A stretch of DNA of 64,000 nucleotides from Rhizobium mongolense subsp. loessense (GCF_900099775.1 NZ_FMTM01000007.1:186001-250000), one strand, 5' to 3'. Shown: positions 18,359-27,720, counted from the first letter of the stretch. Notes: generated by a model not told the origin, from the letters alone. Made by a program: numbers and translations.

Positions 18359-21344
18359 TGATCCGGCCTCCATCTTTGTCAAAGAACACCATATCCGTCA
18401 CTTCAACGGCGATCGTCTTGTCCGGCATCGGTACGTAAAGAGTCTCGCCTATGCGCGCCCGGCCGCCGGCGACCAGCGCGAAGGCGATCGACTTGCCGAG
18501 GTTTTCCGACCAGTAGGACGAGGTCACATGACCAAGCATGGTCATCGGTTTCGGCTCGTTCGGATTGGCGACGATCTGTGCGCCCTCTTCGAGTACCAGC
18601 TTCGTATCCTTCGTAACGAGACCGACAAGCTGCTTGCGGCCTTCCCTGACGAGATCGGGACGCTTGAGCCCCCGAATGCCAACAAAATCGGTCTTCTTCT
18701 TTGAAACGGCCCAAGAAAGACCTGCGTCATCCGGCGTAACCGTGCCATCCGTATCCTGTCCAACGATGATATAGCCCTTTTCGGCGCGAAGAACGTGCAT
18801 CGTCTCGGTGCCGTAGACGCAGGCGCCGAGCGGCTCGGCATTCGCCCAGACAGCTTCGAGCACCGACTGGCCGAAATCGGCTGGAACGTTGATTTCGAAG
18901 CCGACTTCGCCAGTAAACGACACTCGGAAGAGGCGCGCAGGCACGCCGCAGACCTTGCACTCGCCAACGCTCATATGCGGGAAGGCCTCGTTGGAAATAT
19001 CGAGCCCCTCAACGAGCGGTGCGACGATCTCGCGCGCCTTGGGACCTTGCACGGCAATCACAGCCCATTGCTCGGTAACGGAGGTCAGCCACACCTTCAG
19101 GTGCGGGAACTCCGTCTGCAGATAGTCTTCCATGTGATGAAGAACGCGCGGCGCGCCGCCTGTCGTCGTCGTCACATGGAAACGGTCATCGGCAAGACGC
19201 CCGACAACGCCGTCGTCGTACACGAAGCCGTCTTCGCGGGTCATGATGCCATAGCGGCACTTGCCGGGTTTCAGCGTGTCCCAGGCATTGGTGTACATGA
19301 GGTTCATGAACTCGGCCGCATCCGGGCCGACGACCTCGATCTTGCCGAGCGTCGAGGCATCAAAAACGCCTGCGATATCGCGAGCCGTTTTGCATTCGCG
19401 GGCAACTGACTGATGCATCGTTTCGCCGGCGCGCGGATAGAACCAGGCACGTTTCCAGTTGCCGACGTCTTCGAACACAGCGCCATGCGCCTCTTCCCAC
19501 TGATGCATCGGCGTCTTACGCGCGGGGTCGAAGAGCTCGCCGCGCGAATGGCTGATCAGCGTGCCATAGGTGACCGGCGTATAGGGCGCACGGAAGGTCG
19601 TGAGGCCGACCTGCGGGATTTCCTTGCCGAGCATTTCAGCGGCGATCGCCAGACCGTGCATGTTGGAGAGCTTGCCCTGGTCGGAGGCCATGCCGTTCGT
19701 CGTGAAACGCTTGATGTGCTCGATCGAGTGCATGCCCTCGCGCACCGCAAGACGGATATCCTTGGCGCAGACATCGTGCTGGAAGTCGATGAAGGCCTTG
19801 GCGCTCGTCTCCGGGCCGGCACCTTCGGCAGCACCGATCATACCTCCGGTCCAGTCATAGGCCTGCTCGGCCGAGATGCTGATCTTGCCACTGCCCGATT
19901 TTCCGACGGCCTGCGCCATCAGCTCGCCGGCAGCAAGAGACTCTTCGATCGTCTGCTGCAGGCCGTCCGTGCCGTTGCAGGCGCCGACCGACAGGCAGTC
20001 CTGCGCATAGGTGCCGGGCAGGAAGCGCTGGCTTTCCGGCTCGAACTTCACCTTGCCGCGCGACTGCGAGAAAAGGTGCACCGACGGCGTCCAGCCGGCC
20101 GAAACCAGCAATGCATCGATTGCAATCTTGCGTGGCGAGCCGCCACCGTTGCGGGCCACGGTCATCGATGAGACGCGGAGCTTGCCGGAAGTATTAATGA
20201 CCGATTGTCCAGCCAGCACCTCGATACCGAGCGAACGCGCTTCGGCAAGGACTGCAGCCCCCGGTGTCTGGCGGCAATCGACGATCGCAGTGATTGCCAC
20301 GCCGGCACGCTTCAGGTCGAAAGCGGCTTCATAGGCCGAATCATGGGCGGTGTAGACACCAATCCTGGCTCCGACAGCGACGCCGTAATGGTTCAGGTAC
20401 GTGCGCGCAGCGGACGCCAGCATGATGCCCGGACGGTCGTTGTTTCGGAATACCATGTGGCGCTCGATTGCACCGCTGGCGAGGATCACCCGCTTGGCGC
20501 GGACCTGCCAGAGACGCTCGCGCGGCAGGTCACGGCCTGGCTTGGCGATATGGTCGGTCACGCGCTCGGCAAGAGCGATGAAATTATGATTGTAGTAGCC
20601 GAAGGCCGTCGTGCGTGTCAGAACCTGCACGTTGTCCATCGCCTTGAGCTTGGCAGCCGCCTGCTGCGCCCAGACATAGCCTTCGATGCCGTCGATCTTT
20701 ACTCCGCAGTCGAAACGCAACGCACCGCCGCATTCCGGCTGCTCGTCGCAGATGATGACGCGGGCGCCCGCCTCAGCCGCGGCAAGGGCAGCGGAGAGAC
20801 CGGCAACGCCTGCGCCGGCGACGAGCACGTCGCAATGCGCATAGCGGCTTGCGTAGTGATCCGGATCGGCTTCCGTCGGCGCGACGCCGAGACCGGCGGA
20901 GCGTCGGATGAGTGGCTCATAGACGTGCTTCCAGGCAGCCCTCGGCCACATGAAGGTCTTGTAGTAGAATCCGGCCGCAAAGAACGGCGAAAGCAGATTG
21001 TTGATGCCACCGACGTCAAAAGCAAGCGACGGGAAGCGGTTCTGCGACTTGACGATCATACCGTCGAAGACTTCCTGAACCGTGGCGCGCACGTTCGGCT
21101 GCTTTCGCGCCGAGTCTCGGGCGACGTCGATCAGCGCATTCGGCTCTTCCGCGCCAGCTGAAAGGATGCCGCGCGGGCGGTGGTACTTGAAGGAGCGGCC
21201 GACGAGATGCACGCCGTTGGCGATCAGGGCCGAAGCGACGGTATCGCCTTCGAGCGCGGTATAGCTCTTGCCGTCGAAAGTGAAGCGGGCGGTTCTCGCC
21301 GGCGTCAGGCGTCCCTTGCCTGGAATTCGGTTCGCGCCGCTCAT
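18351..21344 (-). CDS. soxA: Sarcosine oxidase subunit alpha
   Basis: The 997-residue subunit has an N-terminal 2Fe-2S-ferredoxin-like fold (about residues 20-100), a dinucleotide-binding domain beginning CDVLVAGAGVAGLSAAL at 171, and a C-terminal aminomethyltransferase (GcvT-like) domain from about 610. The last is where tetrahydrofolate would accept the methyl group as methylene-tetrahydrofolate. Length matches the family (about 1000). Its start overlaps the soxD stop by four bases and follows GGAGAGG. It works with the other three subunits in the cytoplasm, in catabolism of glycine betaine, choline or sarcosine. Confidence 0.96.
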   Translation of the reverse strand: MSGANRIPGKGRLTPARTARFTFDGKSYTALEGDTVASALIANGVHLVGRSFKYHRPRGILSAGAEEPNALIDVARDSARKQPNVRATVQEVFDGMIVKSQNRFPSLAFDVGGINNLLSPFFAAGFYYKTFMWPRAAWKHVYEPLIRRSAGLGVAPTEADPDHYASRYAHCDVLVAGAGVAGLSAALAAAEAGARVIICDEQPECGGALRFDCGVKIDGIEGYVWAQQAAAKLKAMDNVQVLTRTTAFGYYNHNFIALAERVTDHIAKPGRDLPRERLWQVRAKRVILASGAIERHMVFRNNDRPGIMLASAARTYLNHYGVAVGARIGVYTAHDSAYEAAFDLKRAGVAITAIVDCRQTPGAAVLAEARSLGIEVLAGQSVINTSGKLRVSSMTVARNGGGSPRKIAIDALLVSAGWTPSVHLFSQSRGKVKFEPESQRFLPGTYAQDCLSVGACNGTDGLQQTIEESLAAGELMAQAVGKSGSGKISISAEQAYDWTGGMIGAAEGAGPETSAKAFIDFQHDVCAKDIRLAVREGMHSIEHIKRFTTNGMASDQGKLSNMHGLAIAAEMLGKEIPQVGLTTFRAPYTPVTYGTLISHSRGELFDPARKTPMHQWEEAHGAVFEDVGNWKRAWFYPRAGETMHQSVARECKTARDIAGVFDASTLGKIEVVGPDAAEFMNLMYTNAWDTLKPGKCRYGIMTREDGFVYDDGVVGRLADDRFHVTTTTGGAPRVLHHMEDYLQTEFPHLKVWLTSVTEQWAVIAVQGPKAREIVAPLVEGLDISNEAFPHMSVGECKVCGVPARLFRVSFTGEVGFEINVPADFGQSVLEAVWANAEPLGACVYGTETMHVLRAEKGYIIVGQDTDGTVTPDDAGLSWAVSKKKTDFVGIRGLKRPDLVREGRKQLVGLVTKDTKLVLEEGAQIVANPNEPKPMTMLGHVTSSYWSENLGKSIAFALVAGGRARIGETLYVPMPDKTIAVEVTDMVFFDKDGGRING

Positions 21345-21682
21345 TGCGCCTCTCCTTCCATCGCTTCATAGGTTTCGACGGGGGCGTGCGGGACGCTGGC
21401 AGCGCCTATTTCAGGCTTTGGCTCGCCTGCCTTGTAGGTCATGATGAATTTGTCGCTGATGGTGTCGCGCGCCGCATTGAAGAAACGGCCGCAGCCGTGG
21501 ACGTGCCGCCAGCGTTCGAAGATCAGACCCTTCGGGTTGTCGCGCAGGAAGAAATAGGCCTCAAACTCCTCGTCGGAAATCGAAGCGATATTCTGGGGCC
21601 GCGCAATATGCGCGTCGCCTGCGCCACGGAATTCGAGCTCGGAACGCTCTTCCTGACAGTATGGGCAGTGGATCAGTAGCAT
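21341..21682 (-). CDS. soxD: Sarcosine oxidase subunit delta
   Basis: The 113-residue subunit binds zinc in the known heterotetrameric enzymes. The probable ligands are visible: Cys6 and Cys9 in HCPYC, and His60/Cys64 in RHVHGCGRFF. The ATG at 21682 is preceded by AAGGGAA at a good distance. It lies 26 bases after soxB and overlaps soxA by four bases, consistent with the fixed B-D-A-G gene order. Confidence 0.94.
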   Translation of the reverse strand: MLLIHCPYCQEERSELEFRGAGDAHIARPQNIASISDEEFEAYFFLRDNPKGLIFERWRHVHGCGRFFNAARDTISDKFIMTYKAGEPKPEIGAASVPHAPVETYEAMEGEAQ

Positions 21683-21708
21683 TGGTTTCCCTTGTCGGAA
21701 GTGCGTGG

Positions 21709-22962
21709 TCAGTGCGCGACGGCGGCGGCTGCCGCTTCGTCGATGAGCCGTCCGGTGCGGAAGCGCTCCAGCGTCAACCCGGCATTGAACTTGTGCGGCT
21801 CGTCACGGGCGATCAGGTGCGCAAAGAGATTGGCCGAACCCGGCGTTGCCTTGAAGCCGCCCGTTCCCCAGCCGCAGTTGACGTAGAGCCCCGGAACCGG
21901 CGTCTTCGACTGGATTGCCGAACGGTCCGGCGTATTATCGACGATGCCGCCCCAGGAGCGCATCATCTTCACGCGGCGGAACATCGGAAAGAGCTCGCAA
22001 ATCGCATCAAGCGTATGCGTGATGATCTGCAAGCCGCCTGTCTGCGAATAGGAATTATACTGGTCCGTGCCAGCGCCGATGACGAGCTCGCCCTTGTCGG
22101 ACTGCGAGATATAGGCATGCACCGTGTTCGACATGACGACACAGGGAAAGATCGGCTTTAGTGGTTCGGAAACCAGCGCCTGCAGCGGGCTCGATTGCAG
22201 CGGCACGCGCACGTCCGCCATCTTCATCACGGTCGTCGAGTGGCCAGCCGCGGAGACACCGAGCTTCTTCGCGCCGATGAAGCCGCGATTGGTTTCGACG
22301 CCAACAACCCGCCCGTCCGGTCCGCGGCGGATGCCGGTGACTTCGCAATTCTGGATGATGTGAACGCCCCGATCCGACGCCGCACGGGCGTAACCCCAGG
22401 CGACCGCATCATGACGCGCCGTACCGCCGCGGCGCTGCAAAGCGGCGCCGTTAATCGGGTAGCGCGCCTTTGCCGAAATATCGAGCGGGGGGCAATAGGC
22501 CTTCGCCTGCTCCGGCGTCAGCCATTCATTATCGATACCATAGAGGCGGTTGGCATGGATATGGCGCTTGAAGGACTGCTGATCGTGGATGTTGTGCGAG
22601 AGCATCATCACGCCGCGCGGCGAATACATCACATTGTAATTCAGATCCTGCGACAGGTTCTCCCAGAGCTTCATAGAATGCTCGTAGATGTGCATGCTCT
22701 CTTCATAGAGATAGTTCGAGCGGATGATGGTGGTGTTACGGCCGGTGTTGCCACCGCCGAGCCAGCCTTTTTCCAACACCGCGACGTTGGTGATGCCGTG
22801 CTCCTTGGCAAGGTAGTAGGCTGCTCCCAGACCATGCCCGCCGCCGCCGATGATAATGACGTCGTATTGCGCACGCGGCTCCGGCGAAGTCCACTGCCTC
22901 TCCCAGCCCTTGTGGCCTCTGAGCGCTTCCCGTGCCACGGCAAAAACCGAGTATTTCCGCAT
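21709..22962 (-). CDS. soxB: Sarcosine oxidase subunit beta
   Basis: The 417-residue flavoprotein subunit carries the FAD-binding fold at about residues 33-65 (YDVIIIGGGGHGLGAAYYLA). In known enzymes it holds the non-covalent FAD that oxidises sarcosine and a covalently bound FMN. It is the first gene of soxBDAG and has an AAGGAGA ribosome binding site. The operon promoter must lie in the 245 bases shared with the divergent fecR-like gene. The folate and serine genes (glyA, purU, folD) sometimes linked to sox are not adjacent here. Confidence 0.96.
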   Translation of the reverse strand: MRKYSVFAVAREALRGHKGWERQWTSPEPRAQYDVIIIGGGGHGLGAAYYLAKEHGITNVAVLEKGWLGGGNTGRNTTIIRSNYLYEESMHIYEHSMKLWENLSQDLNYNVMYSPRGVMMLSHNIHDQQSFKRHIHANRLYGIDNEWLTPEQAKAYCPPLDISAKARYPINGAALQRRGGTARHDAVAWGYARAASDRGVHIIQNCEVTGIRRGPDGRVVGVETNRGFIGAKKLGVSAAGHSTTVMKMADVRVPLQSSPLQALVSEPLKPIFPCVVMSNTVHAYISQSDKGELVIGAGTDQYNSYSQTGGLQIITHTLDAICELFPMFRRVKMMRSWGGIVDNTPDRSAIQSKTPVPGLYVNCGWGTGGFKATPGSANLFAHLIARDEPHKFNAGLTLERFRTGRLIDEAAAAAVAH

Positions 22963-23207
22963 CCGCCTTGATCTCCTTCAGGGAAAGGCATTTTCTTCGT
23001 GGCCATACAAATCGCAAATCGAAATGCGGCACAACGTTTCTTTTGCGACGCGAACGGGCTTTTGTTTGACATGGGTGGAACAAGTGGTGATGACAGCGAG
23101 GTTGTCGCATCCGCCCGGCCGCACCGGATTAGTCCGACTAACCCAAGAGGGCAGGAAGACGAGCCGCAAAACTACATGCTAATATTCCTATTCTTAGGGG
23201 TATTCCC

Positions 23208-24179
23208 ATGTCGTATCGGCGTCTTGCCACAGCCACGGTGCTCAGCGCCGTGCTTTTCAGCCCCACGCCGGCCTCCGCAGCCGAGCAGGTTGGCCAGGCG
23301 GTCCACATCAAGACGGAAGTGACCGGTCAAACGGGACCGCTGACCGTAAATGCCGCAGTCCATCGCGACGAGCGCATTCGTACATCGAAATCCGGCCTCG
23401 GCCAGTTTCTCTTCCGTGACGGCACCAAGCTTGCGGTTGGCTGGGGTTCGTCAGTCGTCATCGACAAATACATCTTCGATGACTCTCAATCGGTGAAAAA
23501 GCTGAGCATCCGCGCAGCGAAGGGGACTTTCCGCTGGATCAGCGGCAGTTCGAAATCGTCCGCCTACCAGATCCTGACACCTGCGGGCACGATCGGCGTG
23601 CGTGGCACCGCCTTCGATTTCTATGTCGGCCCGGATGGAACGACGGCCGTCGTCATGCTGAATGGCGCCGCCCAGTTTTGCGGCCCGGGTGGCTGCCGGC
23701 AACTGACACGCCGTTGCGACTGTGTCGTTGCAACACCCAACGGCAACATGACGGATGTGGCGCCCGTCAACCAGGGCGTCCTTCGAAGACTGGGAACGCC
23801 ACGCGCCCTCCCATTCCTTTCCGGCAGTCAGTCGCTTTCCGGCATGATGGGCGGCGGCTGCGGACTGATGGCGGCACTGCAGCGGCCCGATAACCTTCAG
23901 CGCCAGGCGCCGGCCGTCTCGCCTCCGCAACCGAAGCCGGAGAAACCGCATAAACCTGACAAGCCGGATAAGCCGGATAAGCCGGATAAGCCCGATAGAC
24001 CACACAAACCCGACAAACCCGACAGGCCGCATAAGCCGGACAAGCAGCATGACCACGATCGGCCGCATAAATCACATGATCACCACCGGGGCGATCACGA
24101 CAGAGACCGCGACGAAGGCGACCATCATCATGGCAAGGACCGCGACAGGGATCGCGGCGAACGGAACCACCATCGCTGA
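23208..24179 (+). CDS. Secreted FecR-domain protein with a charged low-complexity tail
   Basis: The 323-residue product begins with a signal peptide (cleavage near residue 24, after PASAA). Residues of about 30-165 form a FecR domain, with RTSKSGLGQFLFRDGTKLAV and AGTIGVRGTAFDF. Several cysteines follow (FCGPGGCRQLTRRCDC), then from about residue 240 a repetitive tail of Lys-Pro-Asp and Lys-Pro-His units that ends in Asp/His/Arg-rich sequence. No sigma factor or TonB receptor gene is near, so it is not a classical iron-citrate regulator. It is convergent with the CHASE2 cyclase (four bases between stops). It is probably periplasmic, perhaps attached to the envelope. An AGGGG ribosome binding site precedes the ATG. 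Confidence 0.82.
   Translation: MSYRRLATATVLSAVLFSPTPASAAEQVGQAVHIKTEVTGQTGPLTVNAAVHRDERIRTSKSGLGQFLFRDGTKLAVGWGSSVVIDKYIFDDSQSVKKLSIRAAKGTFRWISGSSKSSAYQILTPAGTIGVRGTAFDFYVGPDGTTAVVMLNGAAQFCGPGGCRQLTRRCDCVVATPNGNMTDVAPVNQGVLRRLGTPRALPFLSGSQSLSGMMGGGCGLMAALQRPDNLQRQAPAVSPPQPKPEKPHKPDKPDKPDKPDKPDRPHKPDKPDRPHKPDKQHDHDRPHKSHDHHRGDHDRDRDEGDHHHGKDRDRDRGERNHHR
23938..24050 (+). repeat. Tandem Lys-Pro-Asp/His coding repeats
   Basis: Within the FecR-like gene, the nine-base unit AAGCCGGAT is repeated in tandem at 23961, 23970, 23979 and, with one change, 23988. It is followed by more divergent units that encode Lys-Pro-Asp and Arg-Pro-His steps. Such repeats can change copy number by slippage in multiples of three residues without breaking the frame. 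Confidence 0.85.
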
Positions 24180-24183
24180 TGCG

Positions 24184-26355
24184 TCATTGTGCGGGGCGCG
24201 CTTCCTCAGAAATCGGTTCATCACGGAAATGTTCGGCCCTGCGGGAAATCCGGCGATAAAACTCTGCCAGGCCGGGTGCGATCATTTTGCTCCTCAACCT
24301 GATGGCACTGACGATCCTGCGCGTGTCGGGCGAGCGCAAGCGAAGTGCCTCGATAAGCTGATCGTGGAGCTGCCGCAGCTCACCAAATTCGGCCGATTGC
24401 CTCACGCGCTCATCGCCGACGACAGCGAATAGGCGCGTCCGACTGCTCTTTCCCTTCAGGCCGATGGTGCCCGCTTTAAGCAGCGCAGCGCCTAACTGCA
24501 GCCGCGCCGTGTCCTCCGAAATCAGAATATCGAAGCCGACTTCCTTGCAGGAGGATTCGATCCGCGCAGCAACGTTCACGGCATCGCCGACGGCCGAGTA
24601 GTTGAAGCGCGTTTCGGCTCCCATATTTCCGACACAGGCAATGCCGGTATGGATGCCGATGCCGATTCCCACCGGCTGATCCTTGCCGAAGCCGAAGGCG
24701 TCGGCAGCATTGAGCTCGGCAAGCGTTTCCCGCATGGCCAGAGCGGCGCGCACCGCCTTCGTCTCGTGATCGGCAACATCGACTGGCGCATTCCAGAACG
24801 CCATGATCGAGTCGCCGATGAACTTGTCGAGCGTGCCCTCATTGGCGACGACATGGCGGCTCAGCGCGTCGAGCAGCGTGTTCAGGAATCCGACGACGGC
24901 CGTCGGCGGCAGCCGCTCACTGATTTCGGTGAAATGACGCACATCGACAAACATGACCGTCAGCTGCCGATCGTCGCCGCCAAGGCGCATTGCGTCGCGG
25001 GTATGCTCGATACGATAGAGAAGCGATGGCGACAGATACTGCCCGAATGCGCGGCGAACCTCGCGCCTTTCCCGGTCGATCACCAGGATGCGGAACGACG
25101 TCGCGGCGAAATGCGTCACTGATCCGCTGATGATCGGAGCCAGCGGATCGAAAAGAAGCCCGGCATAGGAAAAGCAGAGCCAGGAGGCGACAACAGCAAG
25201 CGCAGTAATCGCCAAACCACAGGCCAGGGCGACCGCCGGGCTGACGAAGGTCGTCAATATCACCAAAAGGCTGCCAAGCACTGCGATGGCGAATATCTCC
25301 AGGCCATCCGCCCAATCCGGCCGCGACAGATAGCGGCCGTTCAAAATCTGCTCGACGGCCTGCGCGTGCAGCGAAACGCCCGGCACATTCTCTCCAAGCG
25401 CCGTGACACGGATATCCTGCAGCCCCGCGGCCGACGTGCCGATAAAGACGATACTTCCGTTTATCGCCGCGCTGACTTCGGCCGAGGCACCTTTTTCTGC
25501 AAGCACATGCCGCGCGGAAACATATCGCTCCGCACGGTCGGGGCTGACATAGAGCCATAGCTCGCCGGCCGCCGTCACTGGGACGACAAAATCGCCTGTC
25601 TTGACTGAGACCATGATGCCCTGCGCATCCGGAGCGCCCGCCAGCACATAGGTCGAGACGCCCTGCGCAACACGCAGCGCCTCCAGCGCCAGATTTGGAT
25701 AAAGCTGCTCACCATCCGTCAAGAACAGCGGAACTGCCCGCACGACCGACGAGGAGCTGCCCGGATTGAGACTGATATGACCGATGCCAGCGGCGTTCGC
25801 TTCAAGGCGCGGACGTAACGGCGTTGCGGCATGGATATGCGGAGGTGCGCCGACGGGACTCTCGCCGGTGAAGGCGAAGCCTGCCTTGACGGATGGGCGA
25901 TAGGTTCCCTCGTTGGTCAAGCCGAAGCCGAGCACGACAGGCTTATCGGCAATCGAATCGGCGAAAATCTCGTCATTGTCCGGCAATTGCGACAGCAGCG
26001 ACGGATCGATGCCGGACACATTGCCTAAGACGGTCCGTGGCGAAAGCCGGTCCGGCTCGGCAAAGAGAATGTCGAAGGCGATCGCCGCCGCACCCATCTC
26101 GGACAACCTGTCGACGAGCAGAGCCAGCCTGTCTCTCGGCCATGGCCACTGGCCGAATTCGCGCAGCGATGCCTCGTCGATATCGATTACCCGAACCGGC
26201 AGCTCTTCGAAGGATCGCGGTGATACGCGCTGGTATTCGTCGAAGGTCACATCGCGGATCGATCGCAGCAGCTGTGGATCGCTGGCCCGTAGCAGCGTGA
26301 GCACCGCAACAATCGCCAAGCCGATGATGACACCGATTTGCTGCGCGCGTGTCAT
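24184..26355 (-). CDS. CHASE2-domain adenylate/guanylate cyclase
   Basis: The 723-residue product has one N-terminal membrane segment (residues 5-22), an extracytoplasmic CHASE2 sensor domain (about 30-330), three close membrane segments (about 345-420), and a class III cyclase domain (about 460-640). The metal-binding aspartates are in MFVDVRHFT and FIGDSIMAFW, and the purine/transition-state region is GDAVNVAARIE, so the domain looks active. The lysine in DKFIGD points to ATP as substrate. It should sense an envelope signal and make cAMP. It lies four bases from the convergent FecR-like gene; these two families are often neighbours. Confidence 0.9.
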   Translation of the reverse strand: MTRAQQIGVIIGLAIVAVLTLLRASDPQLLRSIRDVTFDEYQRVSPRSFEELPVRVIDIDEASLREFGQWPWPRDRLALLVDRLSEMGAAAIAFDILFAEPDRLSPRTVLGNVSGIDPSLLSQLPDNDEIFADSIADKPVVLGFGLTNEGTYRPSVKAGFAFTGESPVGAPPHIHAATPLRPRLEANAAGIGHISLNPGSSSSVVRAVPLFLTDGEQLYPNLALEALRVAQGVSTYVLAGAPDAQGIMVSVKTGDFVVPVTAAGELWLYVSPDRAERYVSARHVLAEKGASAEVSAAINGSIVFIGTSAAGLQDIRVTALGENVPGVSLHAQAVEQILNGRYLSRPDWADGLEIFAIAVLGSLLVILTTFVSPAVALACGLAITALAVVASWLCFSYAGLLFDPLAPIISGSVTHFAATSFRILVIDRERREVRRAFGQYLSPSLLYRIEHTRDAMRLGGDDRQLTVMFVDVRHFTEISERLPPTAVVGFLNTLLDALSRHVVANEGTLDKFIGDSIMAFWNAPVDVADHETKAVRAALAMRETLAELNAADAFGFGKDQPVGIGIGIHTGIACVGNMGAETRFNYSAVGDAVNVAARIESSCKEVGFDILISEDTARLQLGAALLKAGTIGLKGKSSRTRLFAVVGDERVRQSAEFGELRQLHDQLIEALRLRSPDTRRIVSAIRLRSKMIAPGLAEFYRRISRRAEHFRDEPISEEARPAQ

Positions 26356-26533
26356 GAACCCGATGGCGCCCCCTACGCTGCAAGCCGCTGAGCAGCGAAG
26401 AAAGGCTACGCCGCTTTAGCGCCGAACGCCATCCTGTCGCAGAACTGGCACGCAGCATAACGAGAGATTGTGTGGGAGCGCGTGGGAATCGGGCAGACGC
26501 CGTCCGGGAAGGGACCGCGTTTTGCAATAAAAC

Positions 26534-26764
26534 CTATTGGCCGGCCGATTTGACTGAAACCTTGCGCTTCCTTTTCGGAGCCGGAAGTTCGGGCTCAGCT
26601 TCGGCCTGCCGCTGCAGACGGAGGGCTTTCAGCTTCTCCGTCTTTTTTTCACGCAGTTTTGCTTCGTCTGCAATAATCGCCCGCGCCGTGTGATCCGTGG
26701 CTTCCGCCTTGTCGCGGGCCGACATCTTCGTGGCGTTGAAGAATGCGTCCTTTGTGGCAGTCAT
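26534..26764 (-). CDS. Small basic uncharacterised protein
   Basis: The 76-residue product is rich in lysine, alanine and glutamate and is predicted to be largely helical. It ends in a basic tail (PAPKRKRKVSVKSAGQ). The family was not recognised. The coding call rests on its length, composition and position downstream of an S21 gene in the same direction; the basic tail suggests nucleic acid or ribosome contact, but that is inference. The ATG at 26764 has AAGGAAAAGTG upstream, a fair ribosome binding site. Confidence 0.6.
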   Translation of the reverse strand: MTATKDAFFNATKMSARDKAEATDHTARAIIADEAKLREKKTEKLKALRLQRQAEAEPELPAPKRKRKVSVKSAGQ

Positions 26765-26816
26765 TCACTTTTCCTTGGATGGTTCGCGATTTGGAAACCA
26801 CGCTCGCAAGCGACAC

Positions 26817-27053
26817 TCAACGTGTATTTGCGGCCTTTTTGGGCATCGGCAGCAAACCTTCGCGCTGCATCTTCTTGCGCGCGAGTTTCCGCTGACGGCG
26901 GATAGCTTCGCCCTTTTCGCGGGCGCGCTTCTCGGATGGCTTTTCATAGGCGCTGCGCGCCTTCATTTCACGAAACAGACCTTCGCGCTGCATCTTCTTC
27001 TTGAGAACGCGAAGAGCCTGGTCGACATTGTTGTCCCTGACGAGAACCTGCAA
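26817..27053 (-). CDS. rpsU: 30S ribosomal protein S21, paralogue 1
   Basis: The 78-residue product is S21, a small-subunit protein involved in initiation. The conserved block VLVRDNNVDQALRVLKKKMQ and the basic tail are present. The start is taken as TTG at 27053, which yields the normal N-terminus (MQVLVRDNN) and has AAGGA seven bases upstream. An ATG at 27080 is in frame but would add nine atypical residues. A second S21 gene lies 1 kb away on the other strand; this copy has a longer C-terminal end (MPKKAANTR) and differs in its middle part (ARSAYEKPSEK). Confidence 0.92.
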   Translation of the reverse strand: MQVLVRDNNVDQALRVLKKKMQREGLFREMKARSAYEKPSEKRAREKGEAIRRQRKLARKKMQREGLLPMPKKAANTR

Positions 27054-27100
27054 AATCTTATCCTTTCGCGGCAATGGCATGCCGTATGGTTAAAGAGGCG

Positions 27101-27403
27101 TTACTTTCGAACCTTGATGCTGAACGTCTTCAGCCAAGGCTCGGCATTGGAAGTTTGGGCTACCTGAGCGCCTGAAATCCGCGGCGGGGATTCGGTCGCA
27201 TCGATATCAAGCGCTGTTATCCTGCGCTCGAAGTTTTCGGCCTCGAACCGAACACGGTATTGTACATGTCCATGGTCGTTCGGCAGGATGCCGACGACCC
27301 TGCATCGCCTGTCGGCAGCGGCAGTTCGGGTGAGACCGGACTTCAGCACGACAAAGTCACCTATTTTATAGGTCGGCTTTGCCTTATAGTTTGGCTTTGG
27401 CAT
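27101..27403 (-). CDS. Uncharacterised small protein, possible SH3/KOW-like fold
   Basis: The 100-residue product was not assigned to a named family. Residues 12-63 (from KIGDFVVLKSG to YRVRFEAENFERR) look like a small beta-barrel of the SH3 or KOW kind, found in many RNA-binding or translation-associated proteins; this is a pattern judgement only. The ATG at 27403 is preceded by AAAGAG; a GTG one codon earlier is also possible. It lies between cspA and S21 paralogue 1 and in the same direction, which supports a role in translation or stress. Confidence 0.65.
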   Translation of the reverse strand: MPKPNYKAKPTYKIGDFVVLKSGLTRTAAADRRCRVVGILPNDHGHVQYRVRFEAENFERRITALDIDATESPPRISGAQVAQTSNAEPWLKTFSIKVRK

Positions 27404-27425
27404 CACGGTGCTCTTTCAAAATGTC

Positions 27426-27451
27426 AAAAAGGCCGGGCGCTTTACCCGACC
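27426..27451 (-). terminator. Rho-independent terminator of cspA
   Basis: On the minus strand a 7-bp stem (27445-27451 with 27431-27437, one G-T pair) closes a seven-base loop and is followed directly by TTTTT. It lies about 60 bases after the cspA stop and before the start of the next gene. Confidence 0.75.
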
Positions 27452-27510
27452 TCTTCCCGTCATTCGGCCTGCTGCCAGTACATCCGTGGTCAGCCGTGGC
27501 AAATGACAAA

Positions 27511-27720
27511 TCACGCGGCCTGGAGATTATCCGCAGCGTTCTTGCCGGACTTTTTGTCCCGGACGAGATCGTAGCGTACCTTCTGCCCGTCGGACAACGC
27601 GCTCATGCCGGCACGCTCCACGGCGGAAATGTGAACAAATACGTCGGTCGAACCGTCGTCCGGCTGAATAAAGCCAAAGCCCTTGGCGCTATTGAACCAC
27701 TTAACTGTGCCTGAATTCAT
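27511..27720 (-). CDS. cspA: Cold-shock protein (CspA family)
   Basis: The 69-residue product is a single cold-shock domain that binds single-stranded RNA or DNA. Both RNA-binding motifs are present: KGFGFI (residues 14-19) and VFVHIS. The frame is open for 60 codons upstream, but the ATG at 27720 gives the standard N-terminus (MNSGTVKWFN) and has AAAGGAGA at ideal spacing. The 5' region to the divergent S21 gene is 366 bases, long enough for a leader RNA of the kind that gives cold-shock control. It has its own terminator. Confidence 0.95.
   Translation of the reverse strand: MNSGTVKWFNSAKGFGFIQPDDGSTDVFVHISAVERAGMSALSDGQKVRYDLVRDKKSGKNAADNLQAA

Noticed and set aside
20205..21161. Plus-strand frame of 318 codons within soxA
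   Set aside because: No recognisable domain; soxA motifs are intact on the other strand.
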